From Neorhizobium sp. SOG26 (GTDB taxonomy: Bacteria > Pseudomonadota > Alphaproteobacteria > Rhizobiales > Rhizobiaceae), in the NCBI RefSeq assembly GCF_003491345.1, contig NZ_CP025512.1, positions 1,736,001-1,800,000 of the forward strand: a stretch of DNA of 64,000 bases. The letters are read 5' to 3'. Position numbers and translations under genes: made by a program. The notes under the pieces were generated by a model, which was not told the DNA's origin, searched no databases, and saw only the letters and a list, made by a program, of their open reading frames with translations. This document shows positions 14,623 through 25,224 of the stretch, piece by piece (positions within the stretch are counted from its first letter, which is position 1; each line of letters begins with the position of its first letter).

Positions 14623-15703
14623 GCTTTGGCACCCCCTGCACGACACGCCCGCCTTTCCGCCTGCACGGTTCGGGGCCGTCGCGGATAGGATCGCGAGGAT
14701 CCTCAACACCCGCAACGACGTGTTGCTGATCCAGGCTGAAGCCGTGGTGGCGCTGGAGGCGGTCGCCGCGAGCCTCGGCCGGCCGGGAATGAAGGTGATC
14801 AACGTCGTGACGAGCCTCTATGGCGGCTGGTTCGGCAACTGGATGCGACGTACCGGCGCCGAGGTGGTCGACGTGACCGCCGAGCCTGCCAGGCCGATCA
14901 CGGCGGAAGCCGTCGAGGCGGCACTGGATGCCAATCCGGATACCAAGGTGCTGGCGCTGGTGCATGCGGAATCGGCGAGCGGCATCCGCAACCCGCTGGA
15001 GGAGATCGTCGCGCTGGCTCGCGCCCGCGGCGTCGTGACGGTGGTGGACGCCGTTGCCTCCGTTGGAGGTCACTCGCTCGACGTGGACCAGCTCGGCATC
15101 GACATTGCCGTGATCGGCCCGCAGAAGGCGCTCGCCGGCCCAGCCGGCCTTTCCGCCCTCTCGGTGAGCCCGGCCGCATGGAAACTGATTTCTGACGAAG
15201 GCCCCCTAAGGGATTCCATTCTCTCGCTTATCGACCAGAAGGCCTGGCTCGACACTGGTCGGGGCGCGCTCGCCGGCACGACGGCACCACTGGAGCTCTT
15301 TGCACTCGAAGCAGCGCTCGATCGCGTCGAAGCTGAAGGCGTGCCGCAGATGATTTCCCGGCATGTGCGCGCGGCGCGGGCAACCCGCGCGGCGCTTGCC
15401 GCCATGGGTGCCGAGCTCTGGGTGGAACTGACGAAATGCTCCAACCTCGTGACCGCGGTAAAGCTTCCAGAAGGCGTGCGGGCGGAAGCGCTGCTAGGCG
15501 TGGCGCCGCGGGTGATGGAACTCTCCGCCGGTGTCGGGCCCGGTGCAGACCAACTGATCCGGCTGAACCATACCGGCCGGCGTGCCCGCTTTGACAGCGT
15601 GCTCGGCAATGTCACGGCCTTCGGAATGGGGCTGCGACGCTCCGGCGTGAAGGCCGATATTGCCGCAGCCGTGGATGCCGTGGCGCTACACTTCGGCGAC
15701 TGA
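14612..15703 (+). CDS. PLP-dependent class V aminotransferase family enzyme
   Basis: This 363-residue fold-type I enzyme groups with alanine/serine-glyoxylate and ureidoglycine-glyoxylate aminotransferases. K172 in IGPQKALAGPAG is the likely Schiff-base lysine, and D146 in VVTVVDAVAS binds the PLP pyridine nitrogen. The substrate-binding arginine near the C-terminus is probably in LIRLNHTGRRA. There is no signal peptide. The gene overlaps the DppF-type ATPase gene by 11 bp, so the enzyme likely processes the imported compound or a breakdown product. Whether it transaminates, racemises or desulphurates is not decided by sequence. The 3' end overlaps the convergent dioxygenase-hydrolase gene by 18 bp. 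Confidence 0.8.
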   Translation: MSPELWHPLHDTPAFPPARFGAVADRIARILNTRNDVLLIQAEAVVALEAVAASLGRPGMKVINVVTSLYGGWFGNWMRRTGAEVVDVTAEPARPITAEAVEAALDANPDTKVLALVHAESASGIRNPLEEIVALARARGVVTVVDAVASVGGHSLDVDQLGIDIAVIGPQKALAGPAGLSALSVSPAAWKLISDEGPLRDSILSLIDQKAWLDTGRGALAGTTAPLELFALEAALDRVEAEGVPQMISRHVRAARATRAALAAMGAELWVELTKCSNLVTAVKLPEGVRAEALLGVAPRVMELSAGVGPGADQLIRLNHTGRRARFDSVLGNVTAFGMGLRRSGVKADIAAAVDAVALHFGD

Positions 15704-17263
15704 TCCGAGGCCTTTCTCGACCAGCCAGGCGCGGGTGATGTCTTCGTCCTCCGGCCCGATGCCATGGTTGGCGTCGAGCTTGCGGGTGGTAAGATCCGCA
15801 CCGGCGTCTTGCAGCCGCTCCTCCAGCTCCGGCGCCAACGCCGCATAGAAATCATCGGTAGCGGTGAGCGAAAGGACGGCGACGCCGGAGAGATCGACCG
15901 CCGGCCTGTCTTCCAGCACGTTCATGGAACGGAGCAGCACGGCCTTGCGGATGAGCTTCGGGTAGAGCTGCATCACCGCGCCGATCATGTTGCCGCCATT
16001 GGAATAACCGACGAAGGCAAGACGCTCCGGGTCGACGCCATAGGCCGGACCGAGCTCCTCCACGAAGGCGACAAAGGCTTCCGCTTCGGACCTGATTTCC
16101 TTCTGGTCGAAGGTGGTCTGGGTGAAGCGACGGAAGAAGCGCGGATAACCTTCATCCGTGGCGCGCCCGCGGATGCCGATCAACATGGCGTTCGGCGCTG
16201 CCGTGCGGCCGAAGGGCAGCATCGCCGTTTCGTTGGCACCCGTCCCGTGCAGCAGGACAAGCGTCGAGCCATCCCACTTTTCCGGCATGTGGATGCGATG
16301 CACGAAAGGCAGGTCGCGGTAGGTCACCCGCTCCTCGCCCGGCAGGCCGAATTGCGGCAGCATCACGCGCAGCGCGTCGTGGTCGGCCTTGAAGTGTTTC
16401 GGGATGAACAACTGCGTGCCAAGCGTCTCGATCGACTCGTCGGTCGCAAAACCGGGTCCGTCGCTGGCAAGCTCGATCAGCGTGCCGCCCGGCTCGCGCA
16501 CATAGAGTGAATAGAAATACTGCCGGTCGTGCATGTTCATCTCGCCGGCATTGTCTGCCACAAGCGCTTTATGTACCGCCTCGACCTGCGCCCGGTCCGG
16601 TGCGCGAAGCGCGACATGGTCGATGGTGCCGGTGCCCGGTGCAGCGGTCCAGAAGCCGCTCGCATTGCGGACGTCGATGATGTCGCCGGCATCAGAGACG
16701 AGCCGCTGGATCGACCCTTCGGTGCCGCTTGCCTGCAGGGCCATGTGCCGCGTGAGGAAATCAGCGGTCTCCTCCGGCTTCTCCGACAGGATCGTCGCGC
16801 CCCGCAGGCGGCGGATGGCATCTGCTTCCGCAATGCCGCCGTCCGGCCACCAGACCCACGGGCTGTCGTCGTCCTCGACGCCGACCAGCTTGACGATGAC
16901 GCCGTCCGGATCCGTCAGCCGCAGCACCGGTTCGCCAAACTCCTGTGCCGGCCCGGCGAGCTTGATGTTGAACTTCAGTGCCCGCGTCAGCCAGAAACCG
17001 ACGGCATCAGGCGCGATCGCAAAGCTGATCTCGCTCGGCGCGCCGTGTCCGACGCGCCCGAGCGACCCGTCTTCCCAGGCGAGGAAGGTGACAAGCGATC
17101 CGGGCGAGGCAGCGCCGTCGCCGTAGAAGAGATGAAGCTGCTGCGCATCCTCGAAACCGGCGGTGCGCTTGACGAGCCGCAGGCCAAGAAAGCCGACGTA
17201 GAAATCCACGTTGGCCTGGATCTTCCGGGTGATGGCGGTGATGTGATGGATGCCGCTGGTCAT
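15686..17263 (-). CDS. Fusion of VOC ring-cleaving dioxygenase (MhqO-like) and alpha/beta hydrolase (MhqD-like)
   Basis: A 525-residue fusion protein. Residues about 1-300 form two tandem VOC modules like hydroquinone-type extradiol dioxygenases. Candidate Fe(II) ligands are the histidine in MTSGIHHITAI, one in GTIDHVALR, and the glutamate in PGGTLIELASD. Residues about 315-525 form a carboxylesterase/phospholipase-type hydrolase with the LLHGTGANE oxyanion loop, nucleophile serine in GYSNGG, an acid in SLTATDDF and histidine in DANHGIG. In Bacillus these activities are separate proteins (MhqO, MhqD) induced by quinones. I place the start at 17263 because MTSGIHH is the family N-terminus; the upstream extension has no homologous look. 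It probably detoxifies hydroquinones. Confidence 0.85.
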   Translation of the reverse strand: MTSGIHHITAITRKIQANVDFYVGFLGLRLVKRTAGFEDAQQLHLFYGDGAASPGSLVTFLAWEDGSLGRVGHGAPSEISFAIAPDAVGFWLTRALKFNIKLAGPAQEFGEPVLRLTDPDGVIVKLVGVEDDDSPWVWWPDGGIAEADAIRRLRGATILSEKPEETADFLTRHMALQASGTEGSIQRLVSDAGDIIDVRNASGFWTAAPGTGTIDHVALRAPDRAQVEAVHKALVADNAGEMNMHDRQYFYSLYVREPGGTLIELASDGPGFATDESIETLGTQLFIPKHFKADHDALRVMLPQFGLPGEERVTYRDLPFVHRIHMPEKWDGSTLVLLHGTGANETAMLPFGRTAAPNAMLIGIRGRATDEGYPRFFRRFTQTTFDQKEIRSEAEAFVAFVEELGPAYGVDPERLAFVGYSNGGNMIGAVMQLYPKLIRKAVLLRSMNVLEDRPAVDLSGVAVLSLTATDDFYAALAPELEERLQDAGADLTTRKLDANHGIGPEDEDITRAWLVEKGLGSVAEV

Positions 17264-17417
17264 GGGGCCCTGCCTCAACGTGGAACTCAGCCATCCATGT
17301 GAAAGAAAAGCCGGCGGGGCGCAACCGCGACACAGCGTCAACAAAATCGCGAGTTCCTTCGAAAGGCTGCTCTGCTCGATCAAAAATCGCTGGCCGGCAC
17401 TCGTTGTTACGTGGCCA

Positions 17418-17454
17418 AAGAAAAAGCCCGGAGGCGAAACACACCCGGGCTTTC
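17418..17454 (-). terminator. Intrinsic terminator of the chvE-ggu operon
   Basis: Read on the minus strand, a 9-bp stem (AAAGCCCGG / CCGGGCTTT) is followed by TTTTTCTTT, just after the gguB stop at 17478. The gap continues to 17264 with nothing else that I recognise. Confidence 0.75.
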
Positions 17455-17477
17455 CTATTCGAGAGGCTGGGGGCGTA

Positions 17478-18668
17478 TCAGCGGCGCTGGTTGTAGACGT
17501 CCACGCAGACGGCGCCGAGAAGCACGAGCCCCTTGATGACCTGCTGGTAGTCGATGCCGATGCCGAGGATCGACATGCCGTTGTTCATCACGCCCATGAG
17601 GAAGGCGCCGATGACGGCACCGGTGACCTTGCCAACGCCGCCGTAGGCGGAGGCGCCGCCGATGAAGCAGGCCGCGATGACATCAAGCTCGAAGCCGGCG
17701 CCGGCCTTCGGCGTGGCGCTGTTGAGGCGTGCCGCGACCACAAGACCGCCGAGCGCTGCCAGGAAGCCCATGTTGACGAAGGTGAAGAACACCAGCCGGT
17801 TCGCCTTGATGCCGGAGAGTTCGGCAGCGCGGATATTGCCGCCGACGGCATAGATCTGGCGGCCGACGACGGTGCGGGTCGTGAGGAAGCCATAGGCCGC
17901 GATCAGGGCTGCCATGATGATCAGCACGTTCGGCAGGCCGCGATGCGAGGAGATCAGGTAGGCGATGTAACCGACGGCCGCGAGAACGACGAGGTTCTTG
18001 GCGACGAAGAAACCGAAGGGCTCGGTCTCGACGCCGTGCGACACCCGGCGCTTGCGGCTTGCGAAGTTCTGGATGATCAGGATCACCGCCAGGACGAGGC
18101 CGATCAGGAAGGACGTGATGTAGAGCCCGCCCGACGACGAGATGAGCTCAAGCACATAACCGGACGACAGCTTCTGGAAGATCGGCGGGAACGGGCCGAT
18201 CGCCTGGCTGCCGAGGATCGCGATCATCAAGCCGCGGAAGACGAGCATGCCGGCGAGCGTGACGATGAAGGACGGTATCTTGAAATAGGCGACAAAATAG
18301 CCCTGGATGCCGCCGATCACCGCGCCAACGGCAAGGCAGATGACGATGGCGAGGGCGAGGTTGATGCCGTAGCTGACCATCAGTAGACCCGCGAGGCCGC
18401 CGATGAAACCGGCCACCGAACCGACCGACAGGTCGATATGGCCGGTGACGATCACCATCAGCATGCCGAGCGCCATGATGACGATGTAGGAGTTCTGCAG
18501 CACGATATTCGTGACGTTCAGCGGCTTCAGAAGAACGCCGTCCGTGGCGATCTGGAAGAACACCACGATCACGGCCAACGAGATCAGCATGCCGAAATCG
18601 CGCAGGTTGTCCTTCAGAAAACCAGTCGCCTTGGGCGGCGCTGTGATTGCTTCCTGGGGCGTGCTCAT
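17478..18668 (-). CDS. gguB: Multiple-sugar ABC importer permease GguB
   Basis: A 396-residue permease of the ribose/xylose (BPD_transp_2) type with about ten membrane helices, including the conserved [21 protein letters not shown] and the distal [23 protein letters not shown]. It forms the membrane channel for the sugars delivered by ChvE. It matches the long GguB/XylH-like class (around 390 residues) rather than the shorter RbsC. It overlaps gguA by 4 bp and is the last gene of the minus-strand operon, followed by a terminator. Confidence 0.94.
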   Translation of the reverse strand: MSTPQEAITAPPKATGFLKDNLRDFGMLISLAVIVVFFQIATDGVLLKPLNVTNIVLQNSYIVIMALGMLMVIVTGHIDLSVGSVAGFIGGLAGLLMVSYGINLALAIVICLAVGAVIGGIQGYFVAYFKIPSFIVTLAGMLVFRGLMIAILGSQAIGPFPPIFQKLSSGYVLELISSSGGLYITSFLIGLVLAVILIIQNFASRKRRVSHGVETEPFGFFVAKNLVVLAAVGYIAYLISSHRGLPNVLIIMAALIAAYGFLTTRTVVGRQIYAVGGNIRAAELSGIKANRLVFFTFVNMGFLAALGGLVVAARLNSATPKAGAGFELDVIAACFIGGASAYGGVGKVTGAVIGAFLMGVMNNGMSILGIGIDYQQVIKGLVLLGAVCVDVYNQRR

Positions 18669-20239
18669 TGGTCTCTCCCTTTGCGCCGCATGATGGCGCG
18701 CATGATATTTTCTTGCGTGGCTTCCTCGCCGGCGACTTCACCGACGAATGCACCTTCGTGCATCACCACGATACGGTCGCAGATGCCGATCAGCTCCGGC
18801 ATTTCCGACGAGATGACGATCACCGCCTTGCCGGCATTGGCCAGTTCGTTGATGATCGAGTAAATTTCGTATTTCGCGCCGACATCGATACCGCGCGTCG
18901 GCTCATCGAGGATCAGCACTTCCGGGTTGGTGAACAACCACTTCGACAATACCACCTTCTGCTGGTTGCCGCCCGAGAGCTTGCCGGTTTCCTGGTAGAC
19001 GTTGTGGCTGCGGATGCGCATGCGCCCGCGGAACTCCTGCGCCACCTTCATCTCGGCGATGTCGTCGATGACGCCGCGTGAGGAGACGCCGCCAAGATGC
19101 GCGAGCGACACGTTCTTGCGGATATCTTCCGGCAGGATCAGCCCGAGTTGCTTGCGGTCTTCGGTGACATAGGCAAGGCCGGCCTTGATCGCCTTGTGGA
19201 CGTCCGACAGGTCGAGCTCCTTGCCATGCAGCTTGGCGACACCGGTGACGTGGCGGCCCCAGGACTTGCCGAACAGGCTCATGGCGAACTCGGTGCGCCC
19301 TGCGCCCATCAGGCCGGATATGCCGACGATCTCGCCCGCCCTCACCTTCATCGAGACATTCTTGACGACCTGGCGGTCCGAATGCTGCGGGTGGTAGGCC
19401 GACCAGTTCTCCACTTCGAAGATGACGTCGCCGATCTTCGGCACGCGCTTCGGGTAACGGCTTTCAAGATCGCGGTCGACCATGCGCCGGACAATCTCGT
19501 CCTCGTCCACCGGGCCTGCATGGCAGTCCATCGTGCCGACGGTGCGCCCGTCGCGCAGCACGGTGATCTGGTCGGCGACCTCGGTGATCTCGTTCAGCTT
19601 GTGGCTGATCATGATCGAGGTGATGCCGTTGCGGCGGAACTCCTTGAGAAGCTCGAGCAAGGCGGCACTGTCGGTCTCGTTAAGGGACGCGGTCGGCTCA
19701 TCGAGGATCAGCAGGCGCACGTCCTTAGACAGCGCCTTGGCGATCTCGACCAACTGCTGCTTGCCCACGCCGATATTGGTGATCAGCGTGTCGGGCTGCT
19801 CGGTCAAGCCGACCTTGGCGAGCAGTTCCTGCGTGCGCTTGTGCCGTTCGCTGCGGTCGATGATGCCGCGTCGCGCCGGGGGATTGGTCAAGAAGATGTT
19901 TTCCGCGATCGACATCAGCGGAATGAGTGCAAGTTCCTGGTGGATGATGATGACGCCGAGCTTTTCGGAATCATTGATGTCGCGGAAATGGCGCTCCTGC
20001 CCGTCGAACAGGATGGAGCCCTCATAGGTGCCGTGCGGGTAAACGCCCGAAAGGACCTTCATCAACGTCGACTTGCCGGCGCCGTTTTCGCCGACGAGCG
20101 CGTGGATCTCGCCTTCCTTCACGGTAAAGCTGACATCAGAAAGCGCCTTCACGGCGCCGAAACTCTTGGATATGCCCCGCATTTCGAGGATGGGCGGCTT
20201 TTCCGCCAGTGGCTGCGGGTGCGGGACTGGATCGGCCAT
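18665..20239 (-). CDS. gguA: Multiple-sugar ABC importer ATPase GguA
   Basis: A 524-residue protein with two fused ABC domains, as in RbsA and XylG. The first domain has Walker [10 protein letters not shown], the Q-loop IIHQELALI and Walker [12 protein letters not shown]. The second domain has a degenerate Walker A (GLMGAGRTE), a normal signature [14 protein letters not shown] and [12 protein letters not shown] chose ATG 20239 (MADPVPHPQ), which has CGGAG five bases upstream, over a GTG two codons earlier. It powers uptake through GguB. Confidence 0.94.
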   Translation of the reverse strand: MADPVPHPQPLAEKPPILEMRGISKSFGAVKALSDVSFTVKEGEIHALVGENGAGKSTLMKVLSGVYPHGTYEGSILFDGQERHFRDINDSEKLGVIIIHQELALIPLMSIAENIFLTNPPARRGIIDRSERHKRTQELLAKVGLTEQPDTLITNIGVGKQQLVEIAKALSKDVRLLILDEPTASLNETDSAALLELLKEFRRNGITSIMISHKLNEITEVADQITVLRDGRTVGTMDCHAGPVDEDEIVRRMVDRDLESRYPKRVPKIGDVIFEVENWSAYHPQHSDRQVVKNVSMKVRAGEIVGISGLMGAGRTEFAMSLFGKSWGRHVTGVAKLHGKELDLSDVHKAIKAGLAYVTEDRKQLGLILPEDIRKNVSLAHLGGVSSRGVIDDIAEMKVAQEFRGRMRIRSHNVYQETGKLSGGNQQKVVLSKWLFTNPEVLILDEPTRGIDVGAKYEIYSIINELANAGKAVIVISSEMPELIGICDRIVVMHEGAFVGEVAGEEATQENIMRAIMRRKGRDQ

Positions 20240-20259
20240 GATCACTCCGAATGATAAAG

Positions 20260-20288
20260 ATCCGCGCGGCGCAGGAGGCCGCGCGGAT
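20260..20288 (-). other. Intercistronic hairpin between chvE and gguA
   Basis: Perfect 11-bp GC-rich stem (ATCCGCGCGGC / GCCGCGCGGAT) with a 7-base loop, starting 9 bp past the chvE stop and ending 20 bp before the gguA start. There is no T-tract, so I read it as an mRNA-stabilising or attenuating element that keeps binding protein above membrane components. Confidence 0.6.
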
Positions 20289-20297
20289 TCAGATGAC

Positions 20298-21362
20298 TTA
20301 CTTGAGCTGGTCTTCCTTGTAGTAGCCGCTGCCGACCAGGACTTCGTTCACGTTGTCCTTTTCGACCACAACCGGCTTCAGCAGGTAGGACGGAACGACC
20401 TTCTTGCCGTTGTCATAGGTCTTGGTGTCGTTGACGGTCGGCTCCTTGCCGCTCATCACGGCGTCAACCATGTCGACAGTGACCTTGGCAAGTTCGCGGG
20501 TGTCCTTGAAGATCGTCGAATACTGCTCGCCGGCAATGATCGACTTGACCGACGGGATTTCCGCGTCCTGGCCGGTCACGACAGGCATCGGCATGTCGCC
20601 GCTGCCGTAGCCAACGCCCTTGAGCGACGACAGGATACCGATCGAGATGCCGTCGTAAGGCGAAAGCACGCCGTGCAGTTTCTTGTCGGAATAGGTCGAA
20701 GACAGGATGGCGTCCATACGGGACTGGGCGGTTGCCGGATCCCAGCGAAGGGTCGCGACCTTGTCCATGCCAACCTGGCCGGAGCCAACCTTCAGCGTGC
20801 CCTTGTCGATGAGCGGCTGGAGAACGCTCATCGCGCCATTGTAGAAGAAGAAGGCGTTGTTGTCGTCCGGCGAACCACCGAAGAGTTCGATGTTGAACGG
20901 ACCGGCTTCGGTGTCGGCCTTGAGGCCCTTCACGAGCGAGGTCGCCTGCTGCACGCCCACCTGGAAGTTGTCGAAGGTGGCGTAGTAGTCGACGTTCGGC
21001 GTGTCGCGGATCAGGCGGTCGTAAGCGATGACCTTGATCTGCTGGTCAGCAGCCTGCTGCAAGACGTCCGACAGGGTCGTGCCGTCGATCGACGCGATCA
21101 CGAGCACCTTGGCGCCCTTGGTGATCATGTTTTCGATCTGCGCGAGCTGGTTCGGGATATCGTCTTCAGCGTACTGAAGGTCGGTCGTGTAGCCACGCTC
21201 CTTCAGGACGTTGACCATGTTGTCGCCGTCGGCGATCCAGCGGGCAGAAGACTTGGTCGGCATGGCAACGCCGACGAGGCCCTTGTCCTGGGCGCCGGCG
21301 GGTGCCGCAATCGACAGCCCGGCCATGATGGCGGCGGTTGCAAGATATTTGAACATGCGCAT
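20298..21362 (-). CDS. chvE: ChvE-type multiple sugar-binding periplasmic protein
   Basis: A 354-residue periplasmic sugar-binding protein, the exact length of Agrobacterium ChvE. The signal peptide [19 protein letters not shown] ends at AGAQ. The mature protein carries the ChvE hallmarks [43 protein letters not shown] and the C-terminus [12 protein letters not shown]. It binds glucose, galactose, arabinose, xylose and sugar acids in Agrobacterium, where it also presents sugars to the VirA kinase. Here it serves the GguAB importer. The start follows a strong AAGGAGGA. It sits in the middle of an operon downstream of xylD, 86 bp away. No gbpR regulator gene is adjacent. Confidence 0.96.
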   Translation of the reverse strand: MRMFKYLATAAIMAGLSIAAPAGAQDKGLVGVAMPTKSSARWIADGDNMVNVLKERGYTTDLQYAEDDIPNQLAQIENMITKGAKVLVIASIDGTTLSDVLQQAADQQIKVIAYDRLIRDTPNVDYYATFDNFQVGVQQATSLVKGLKADTEAGPFNIELFGGSPDDNNAFFFYNGAMSVLQPLIDKGTLKVGSGQVGMDKVATLRWDPATAQSRMDAILSSTYSDKKLHGVLSPYDGISIGILSSLKGVGYGSGDMPMPVVTGQDAEIPSVKSIIAGEQYSTIFKDTRELAKVTVDMVDAVMSGKEPTVNDTKTYDNGKKVVPSYLLKPVVVEKDNVNEVLVGSGYYKEDQLK

Positions 21363-21448
21363 GGATTGCTCCTCCTTAGAGGCGGCTCCCTTCGAGCCGC
21401 CATAGTTCACGTGCTGCAACCGACCCCCTGTCGGCTGCAGGATCCGTA

Positions 21449-23293
21449 TTAGTGGTTGTCGCGCGGAAGGCCGGCAGTCTGGGCGATCCGCTGATACTTC
21501 ACGGCCGGTTCCAGCACCGCGCCGGTTTCCATCTGGCCGACGATGCCGCGCTGGATTTCCTGCCACGGTGTCTGGTGCTTCGGATACTGGTAGCCGCCGT
21601 TGGCCTCGAGCGCCTTGCGGCGTTCGGCAATTTCCTCGTCCGAGATCAGGATATTGGCTTCGCCGCGACCAAGGTCGATGCGGACGCGGTCGCCGGTCCT
21701 CAGGATCGCAAGACCACCGCCGGCAGCCGCTTCCGGCGAAGCGTTGAGGATCGACGGGCTTCCCGACGTGCCGGACTGGCGGCCGTCGCCGATGCAGGCG
21801 AGCGAGGAAATGCCGCGCTTCAGGAGGTAGTCCGGCGCGCGCATGTTGACCACTTCGGCAGCACCCGGATAACCGATCGGTCCGGCACCGCGCATGAAGA
21901 GAATGGTGTGCTCATCGATTTCCAGCGACGGGTCATCGATGCGGTGGTGGTAATCCTCCGGACCATCGAACACCACGGCCTTGCCTTCGAAGGCTTCCGG
22001 ATCGTTCGGGTTCGACAGGTAACGCTCGCGGAATTCCGGCGAGATGACGCTGGTCTTCATGATCGCCGACGAGAAGAGATTGCCGCGCAGCACGCGGAAG
22101 CCGGCGGCAGGCTTCAGCGGCTCCTCGTAACGACGGATGACCTTCTCGTCCTCGATGATGGCGCCGCGGCAGTTTTCGCCGATCGTCTTGCCGTTCACCG
22201 TCATGGCGTCTTCGTTGATGAGGCCATGGTTCATCAGCTGGTTGACGACGGCCGGAACACCACCGGCGTGGTAATAGTCCTCGCCGAGATATTCGCCGGC
22301 CGGCTGCAGGTTGACGAGCAGCGGAACGTCCTCGCCATAGGTCTGCCAGTCATCGACGCTGAGCTCGACGCCGATGTGACGGGCAAGCGCGTTGAGGTGG
22401 ATCGGGGCGTTGGTCGAACCGCCAATCGCCGAGTTGACGCGGATCGCGTTGATGAAGGCTTCCTTGGTCAGGATGTCGGAAGGCTTCAGGTCTTCCTTGA
22501 CCATCTCGACGATGCGAAGGCCCGTAAGGTAGGCGACTTCCTGGCGGTCGCGGTACGGTGCCGGGATGGCGGCCGAACCCGGAAGCTGCATGCCGAGGGC
22601 TTCGGCGAGCGAGTTCATCGTGGTTGCCGTGCCCATGGTGTTGCAGTAGCCGGTCGACGGCGCGGACGATGCAACGAGCTTGACGAAGCCAGCGTAGTCG
22701 ATTTCGCCCTTTGCCAGCAGTTCGCGGGCCTTCCAGACGATGGTGCCCGAACCCGTGCGCTCGCCGCGGAACCAGCCGTTCAGCATCGGGCCGACCGACA
22801 GGGCAATCGACGGGATGTTGACGGTCGCGGCCGCCATCAGACAGGCAGGCGTGGTCTTGTCGCATCCGATCGTCAGCACCACGCCATCGAGCGGGTAACC
22901 GTAAAGAACTTCCACGAGACCGAGATAGGCGAGGTTGCGGTCAAGGCCCGCCGTCGGGCGCTTGCCGGTCTCCTGGATCGGGTGCACCGGGAATTCGATC
23001 GCGATGCCGCCCGCTTCGCGGATACCTTCGCGCAGGCGGTTGGCCAGCTCGAGGTGGTGGCGGTTGCACGGCGAAAGATCCGATCCGGTCTGGGCGATGC
23101 CGATGATCGGACGGTCGGACTGAAGCTCTGCCTGGCTGAGGCCGAAGTTCATGTAGCGCTCAAGGTAAAGCGCCGTCATGTCCACGTTGTCGGGGTTGTC
23201 GAACCAGGCCCGCGAGCGGAGCTTGCGCATTTCCTGACGCCGGTGGTCGGTTTCTGCGATTTCGTTGGAGGGTGCGTTTTCAGAATTGCTCAT
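21449..23293 (-). CDS. xylD: D-xylonate dehydratase (IlvD/Edd family)
   Basis: A 614-residue iron-sulphur sugar-acid dehydratase that removes water to give a 2-keto-3-deoxy sugar acid. It resembles Caulobacter XylD closely from its N-terminal [20 protein letters not shown] to the C-terminal [19 protein letters not shown]. Cluster-ligand cysteines are seen in [18 protein letters not shown] and [10 protein letters not shown], and the Mg-site and serine motif in [14 protein letters not shown]. It lies 2 bp after the dehydrogenase gene and upstream of chvE. It would turn D-xylonate into 2-keto-3-deoxyxylonate in the Weimberg route. Such enzymes often also accept L-arabinonate, D-galactonate or D-fuconate. 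Confidence 0.88.
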   Translation of the reverse strand: MSNSENAPSNEIAETDHRRQEMRKLRSRAWFDNPDNVDMTALYLERYMNFGLSQAELQSDRPIIGIAQTGSDLSPCNRHHLELANRLREGIREAGGIAIEFPVHPIQETGKRPTAGLDRNLAYLGLVEVLYGYPLDGVVLTIGCDKTTPACLMAAATVNIPSIALSVGPMLNGWFRGERTGSGTIVWKARELLAKGEIDYAGFVKLVASSAPSTGYCNTMGTATTMNSLAEALGMQLPGSAAIPAPYRDRQEVAYLTGLRIVEMVKEDLKPSDILTKEAFINAIRVNSAIGGSTNAPIHLNALARHIGVELSVDDWQTYGEDVPLLVNLQPAGEYLGEDYYHAGGVPAVVNQLMNHGLINEDAMTVNGKTIGENCRGAIIEDEKVIRRYEEPLKPAAGFRVLRGNLFSSAIMKTSVISPEFRERYLSNPNDPEAFEGKAVVFDGPEDYHHRIDDPSLEIDEHTILFMRGAGPIGYPGAAEVVNMRAPDYLLKRGISSLACIGDGRQSGTSGSPSILNASPEAAAGGGLAILRTGDRVRIDLGRGEANILISDEEIAERRKALEANGGYQYPKHQTPWQEIQRGIVGQMETGAVLEPAVKYQRIAQTAGLPRDNH

Positions 23294-23295
23294 GA

Positions 23296-24222
23296 TCAGT
23301 CCTCGAATTCTTCCGTCTGGATGCGCCGGCCCAGCATAAAGGCGTCTGCCACATGCACCAGTGGCGAAAAATCAGTGTCGCTGGTGCCGGAGCGGACAAG
23401 GCTGACGAAGTCGCGATAAAGATTGCGGTATTCGCGATCCTCTTCGACGATCTGCGGCTCGCCATCAACGATCAACCGGCTGCCGCCATGGGTGAGGACG
23501 ACAGGGCCCTCTTCCGTCTCGACCCGGATGTCCCAGGTCTGCGGGCCCGTCTGGCGCCAGTCGAACTCTGCCGATACCGGCGTGCCGCTCACCATCTCGA
23601 ATGCGAGCGATGCGGCGATCGGGGCCGCGCGGTTTGCCGGGAAGGTCAGGTCCGAGCGAACAAGATGGAATGGCTCGGGAAGGATGCGGGTGACGATGGA
23701 CAGCGCGTTGATGCCGGGATCGAAGACGCCGAGCCCGCCCGGCTCCCAGATCCAGGCTTGGCCCGGATGCCAGTGGCGGACGTCTTCCTTCCACTCGACG
23801 GAAACGGTTTTGATCTTCCGCTTGGCAAGCAATGCGCGTGCCGGCTCGACGGCCGCGGCAGCGCGCGAATGCCAGGTGGAAAACAGGGTGAGGCCCTTCG
23901 CCTTGGCCAGAGCTTCGAGTGCATAGACCTCGGAGAGGCTGGCGCCCGGCGGCTTTTCCAGCATCACATGCTTGCCGGCGTCCAAGGCCGCCTTCGCCTG
24001 GGCAAAGCGCCCCTGCGGCGGGGTGCACAGCGAAACCGCATCGATCTCGACGTCGGATGCCAGGAGGTCGGCGATGTCGTGGAAACAGTGCACGCCCTCA
24101 AGCTGCGCGTTGCGGCTCGCGACCGCAACGAGGTTCACGCCATCGGTTGCTTCGATGGCGCCGAGATGCTGATCCCGGGCGATCTTTCCAAGACCGACGA
24201 TGGCAAGACGGATAGGAGCCAT
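23296..24222 (-). CDS. L-arabinose/D-galactose 1-dehydrogenase (GFO/IDH/MocA family)
   Basis: A 308-residue NAD(P)-dependent dehydrogenase that oxidises C1 of an aldose to the lactone. Its N-terminal Rossmann motif is [13 protein letters not shown] (residues 7-19), and it shows the EKPPGAS motif near 93-99 and [20 protein letters not shown] near 160-180. This close pattern is shared with Azospirillum AraA arabinose dehydrogenase and Pseudomonas Gal galactose dehydrogenase. It sits between gguC and xylD with 2-9 bp gaps, so it supplies the aldonolactone for the dehydratase. A dedicated lactonase is not seen; hydrolysis may be spontaneous or done elsewhere. Confidence 0.88.
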   Translation of the reverse strand: MAPIRLAIVGLGKIARDQHLGAIEATDGVNLVAVASRNAQLEGVHCFHDIADLLASDVEIDAVSLCTPPQGRFAQAKAALDAGKHVMLEKPPGASLSEVYALEALAKAKGLTLFSTWHSRAAAAVEPARALLAKRKIKTVSVEWKEDVRHWHPGQAWIWEPGGLGVFDPGINALSIVTRILPEPFHLVRSDLTFPANRAAPIAASLAFEMVSGTPVSAEFDWRQTGPQTWDIRVETEEGPVVLTHGGSRLIVDGEPQIVEEDREYRNLYRDFVSLVRSGTSDTDFSPLVHVADAFMLGRRIQTEEFED

Positions 24223-24231
24223 ATCAGTCTC

Positions 24232-25224
24232 TCAGAGTGGCTTGACCGTGACCGGCACGTCGGCCGCGACCGCAAGCCGGTTGACCAGCGGAAGCTTGAA
24301 CGGGGCGGCCGAGATCTCGAACACGTCGCCCGACTCGGTCTTGATGCCTTCCGAGAAGGACAAGGTTGCCGTGCCGAAGAAATGCACATGCAGGTCGCCC
24401 GGCTGGCGGAAGATGTCATATTTGAAGTTGTGGTGCTCCAGGTTGGCGATGGTGTGCGACATGTTCGCCTCGCCAGACAGGAACGGCTTTTCGAAGATGG
24501 GCTTGTCGCCGCGCAGCACGCGCGACGTGCCTTCGACATGATCCGGAAGGTCGCCGACAAGGAGTTCCGGACCAAGGGCAGCCTGGCGCAGCTTGGAATG
24601 CGCGAGCCAGAGATAATTGCCCTTCTCGGTCACGTGGTCGGAAAACTCGTTGGCGAGGCAGAAGCCGAGGCGGAACGGCGTGCCGTCCGGTCCGATCATA
24701 TAGATGCCGGCCAGTTCCGGCTCCTCGCCACCGTCCAGCGCGAATGCCGGGGAAACCAGATCCTCGCCCGTGGCGCGCAGCTGCGAGCCGTTGCCCTTGT
24801 AGAACCATTCCGGCTGCACGCCCGCCTGGCCTGGCTGCGGCTTGCCGCCCTCGACGCCCATCAGGAACATGCGCATGGAATCGGTCGGCTTTTCTTCCGC
24901 CTGGGCTGCCTTGTGCATCTTGTCGCGGCCATCGGCAGAACCAAGATGCGTCAGGCCGGTGCCGGCGACGATGAAATGTGCAGGATCTGGATGCGTGATC
25001 GGCAGGGCGATCTTGTTGCTTGCAGCCGCCTGATCGAGGTCGACCACCGCACCGAGGCCCAGGCTGTCGATCTGCTGCGAAAGCGTGCGCGAGGCTGCAA
25101 CTGCCTGCGTGGCGAGATCATACGTGGAAGACACGCCATTGACGACACGCGCCTGCCCTTCCCCATCCCAAGCCACAACCTTGATGGCTCCGGCATCGTC
25201 CCGAACCTGAAGAATACGCAACAT
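24232..25224 (-). CDS. gguC: GguC/AraD1-family 2-keto-3-deoxypentonate dehydratase
   Basis: This 330-residue protein belongs to the FAH superfamily branch called GguC or AraD1. In several Proteobacteria it acts as a 2-keto-3-deoxypentonate dehydratase giving 2-oxoglutarate semialdehyde. Landmarks are PDPAHFIVAGTGLTHLGSADGRDKMH, EWFYKGNGSQL, and the metal-site region GGEEPELAGIYMIGPDG with acidic residues. It is the first gene of the minus-strand operon (gguC, dehydrogenase, xylD, chvE, gguA, gguB), and that order supports a pentose oxidation role. The ribosome binding site is AGGTGG upstream of ATG 25224. In A. tumefaciens it was first named only as a gene next to gguAB. Confidence 0.88.
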   Translation of the reverse strand: MLRILQVRDDAGAIKVVAWDGEGQARVVNGVSSTYDLATQAVAASRTLSQQIDSLGLGAVVDLDQAAASNKIALPITHPDPAHFIVAGTGLTHLGSADGRDKMHKAAQAEEKPTDSMRMFLMGVEGGKPQPGQAGVQPEWFYKGNGSQLRATGEDLVSPAFALDGGEEPELAGIYMIGPDGTPFRLGFCLANEFSDHVTEKGNYLWLAHSKLRQAALGPELLVGDLPDHVEGTSRVLRGDKPIFEKPFLSGEANMSHTIANLEHHNFKYDIFRQPGDLHVHFFGTATLSFSEGIKTESGDVFEISAAPFKLPLVNRLAVAADVPVTVKPL

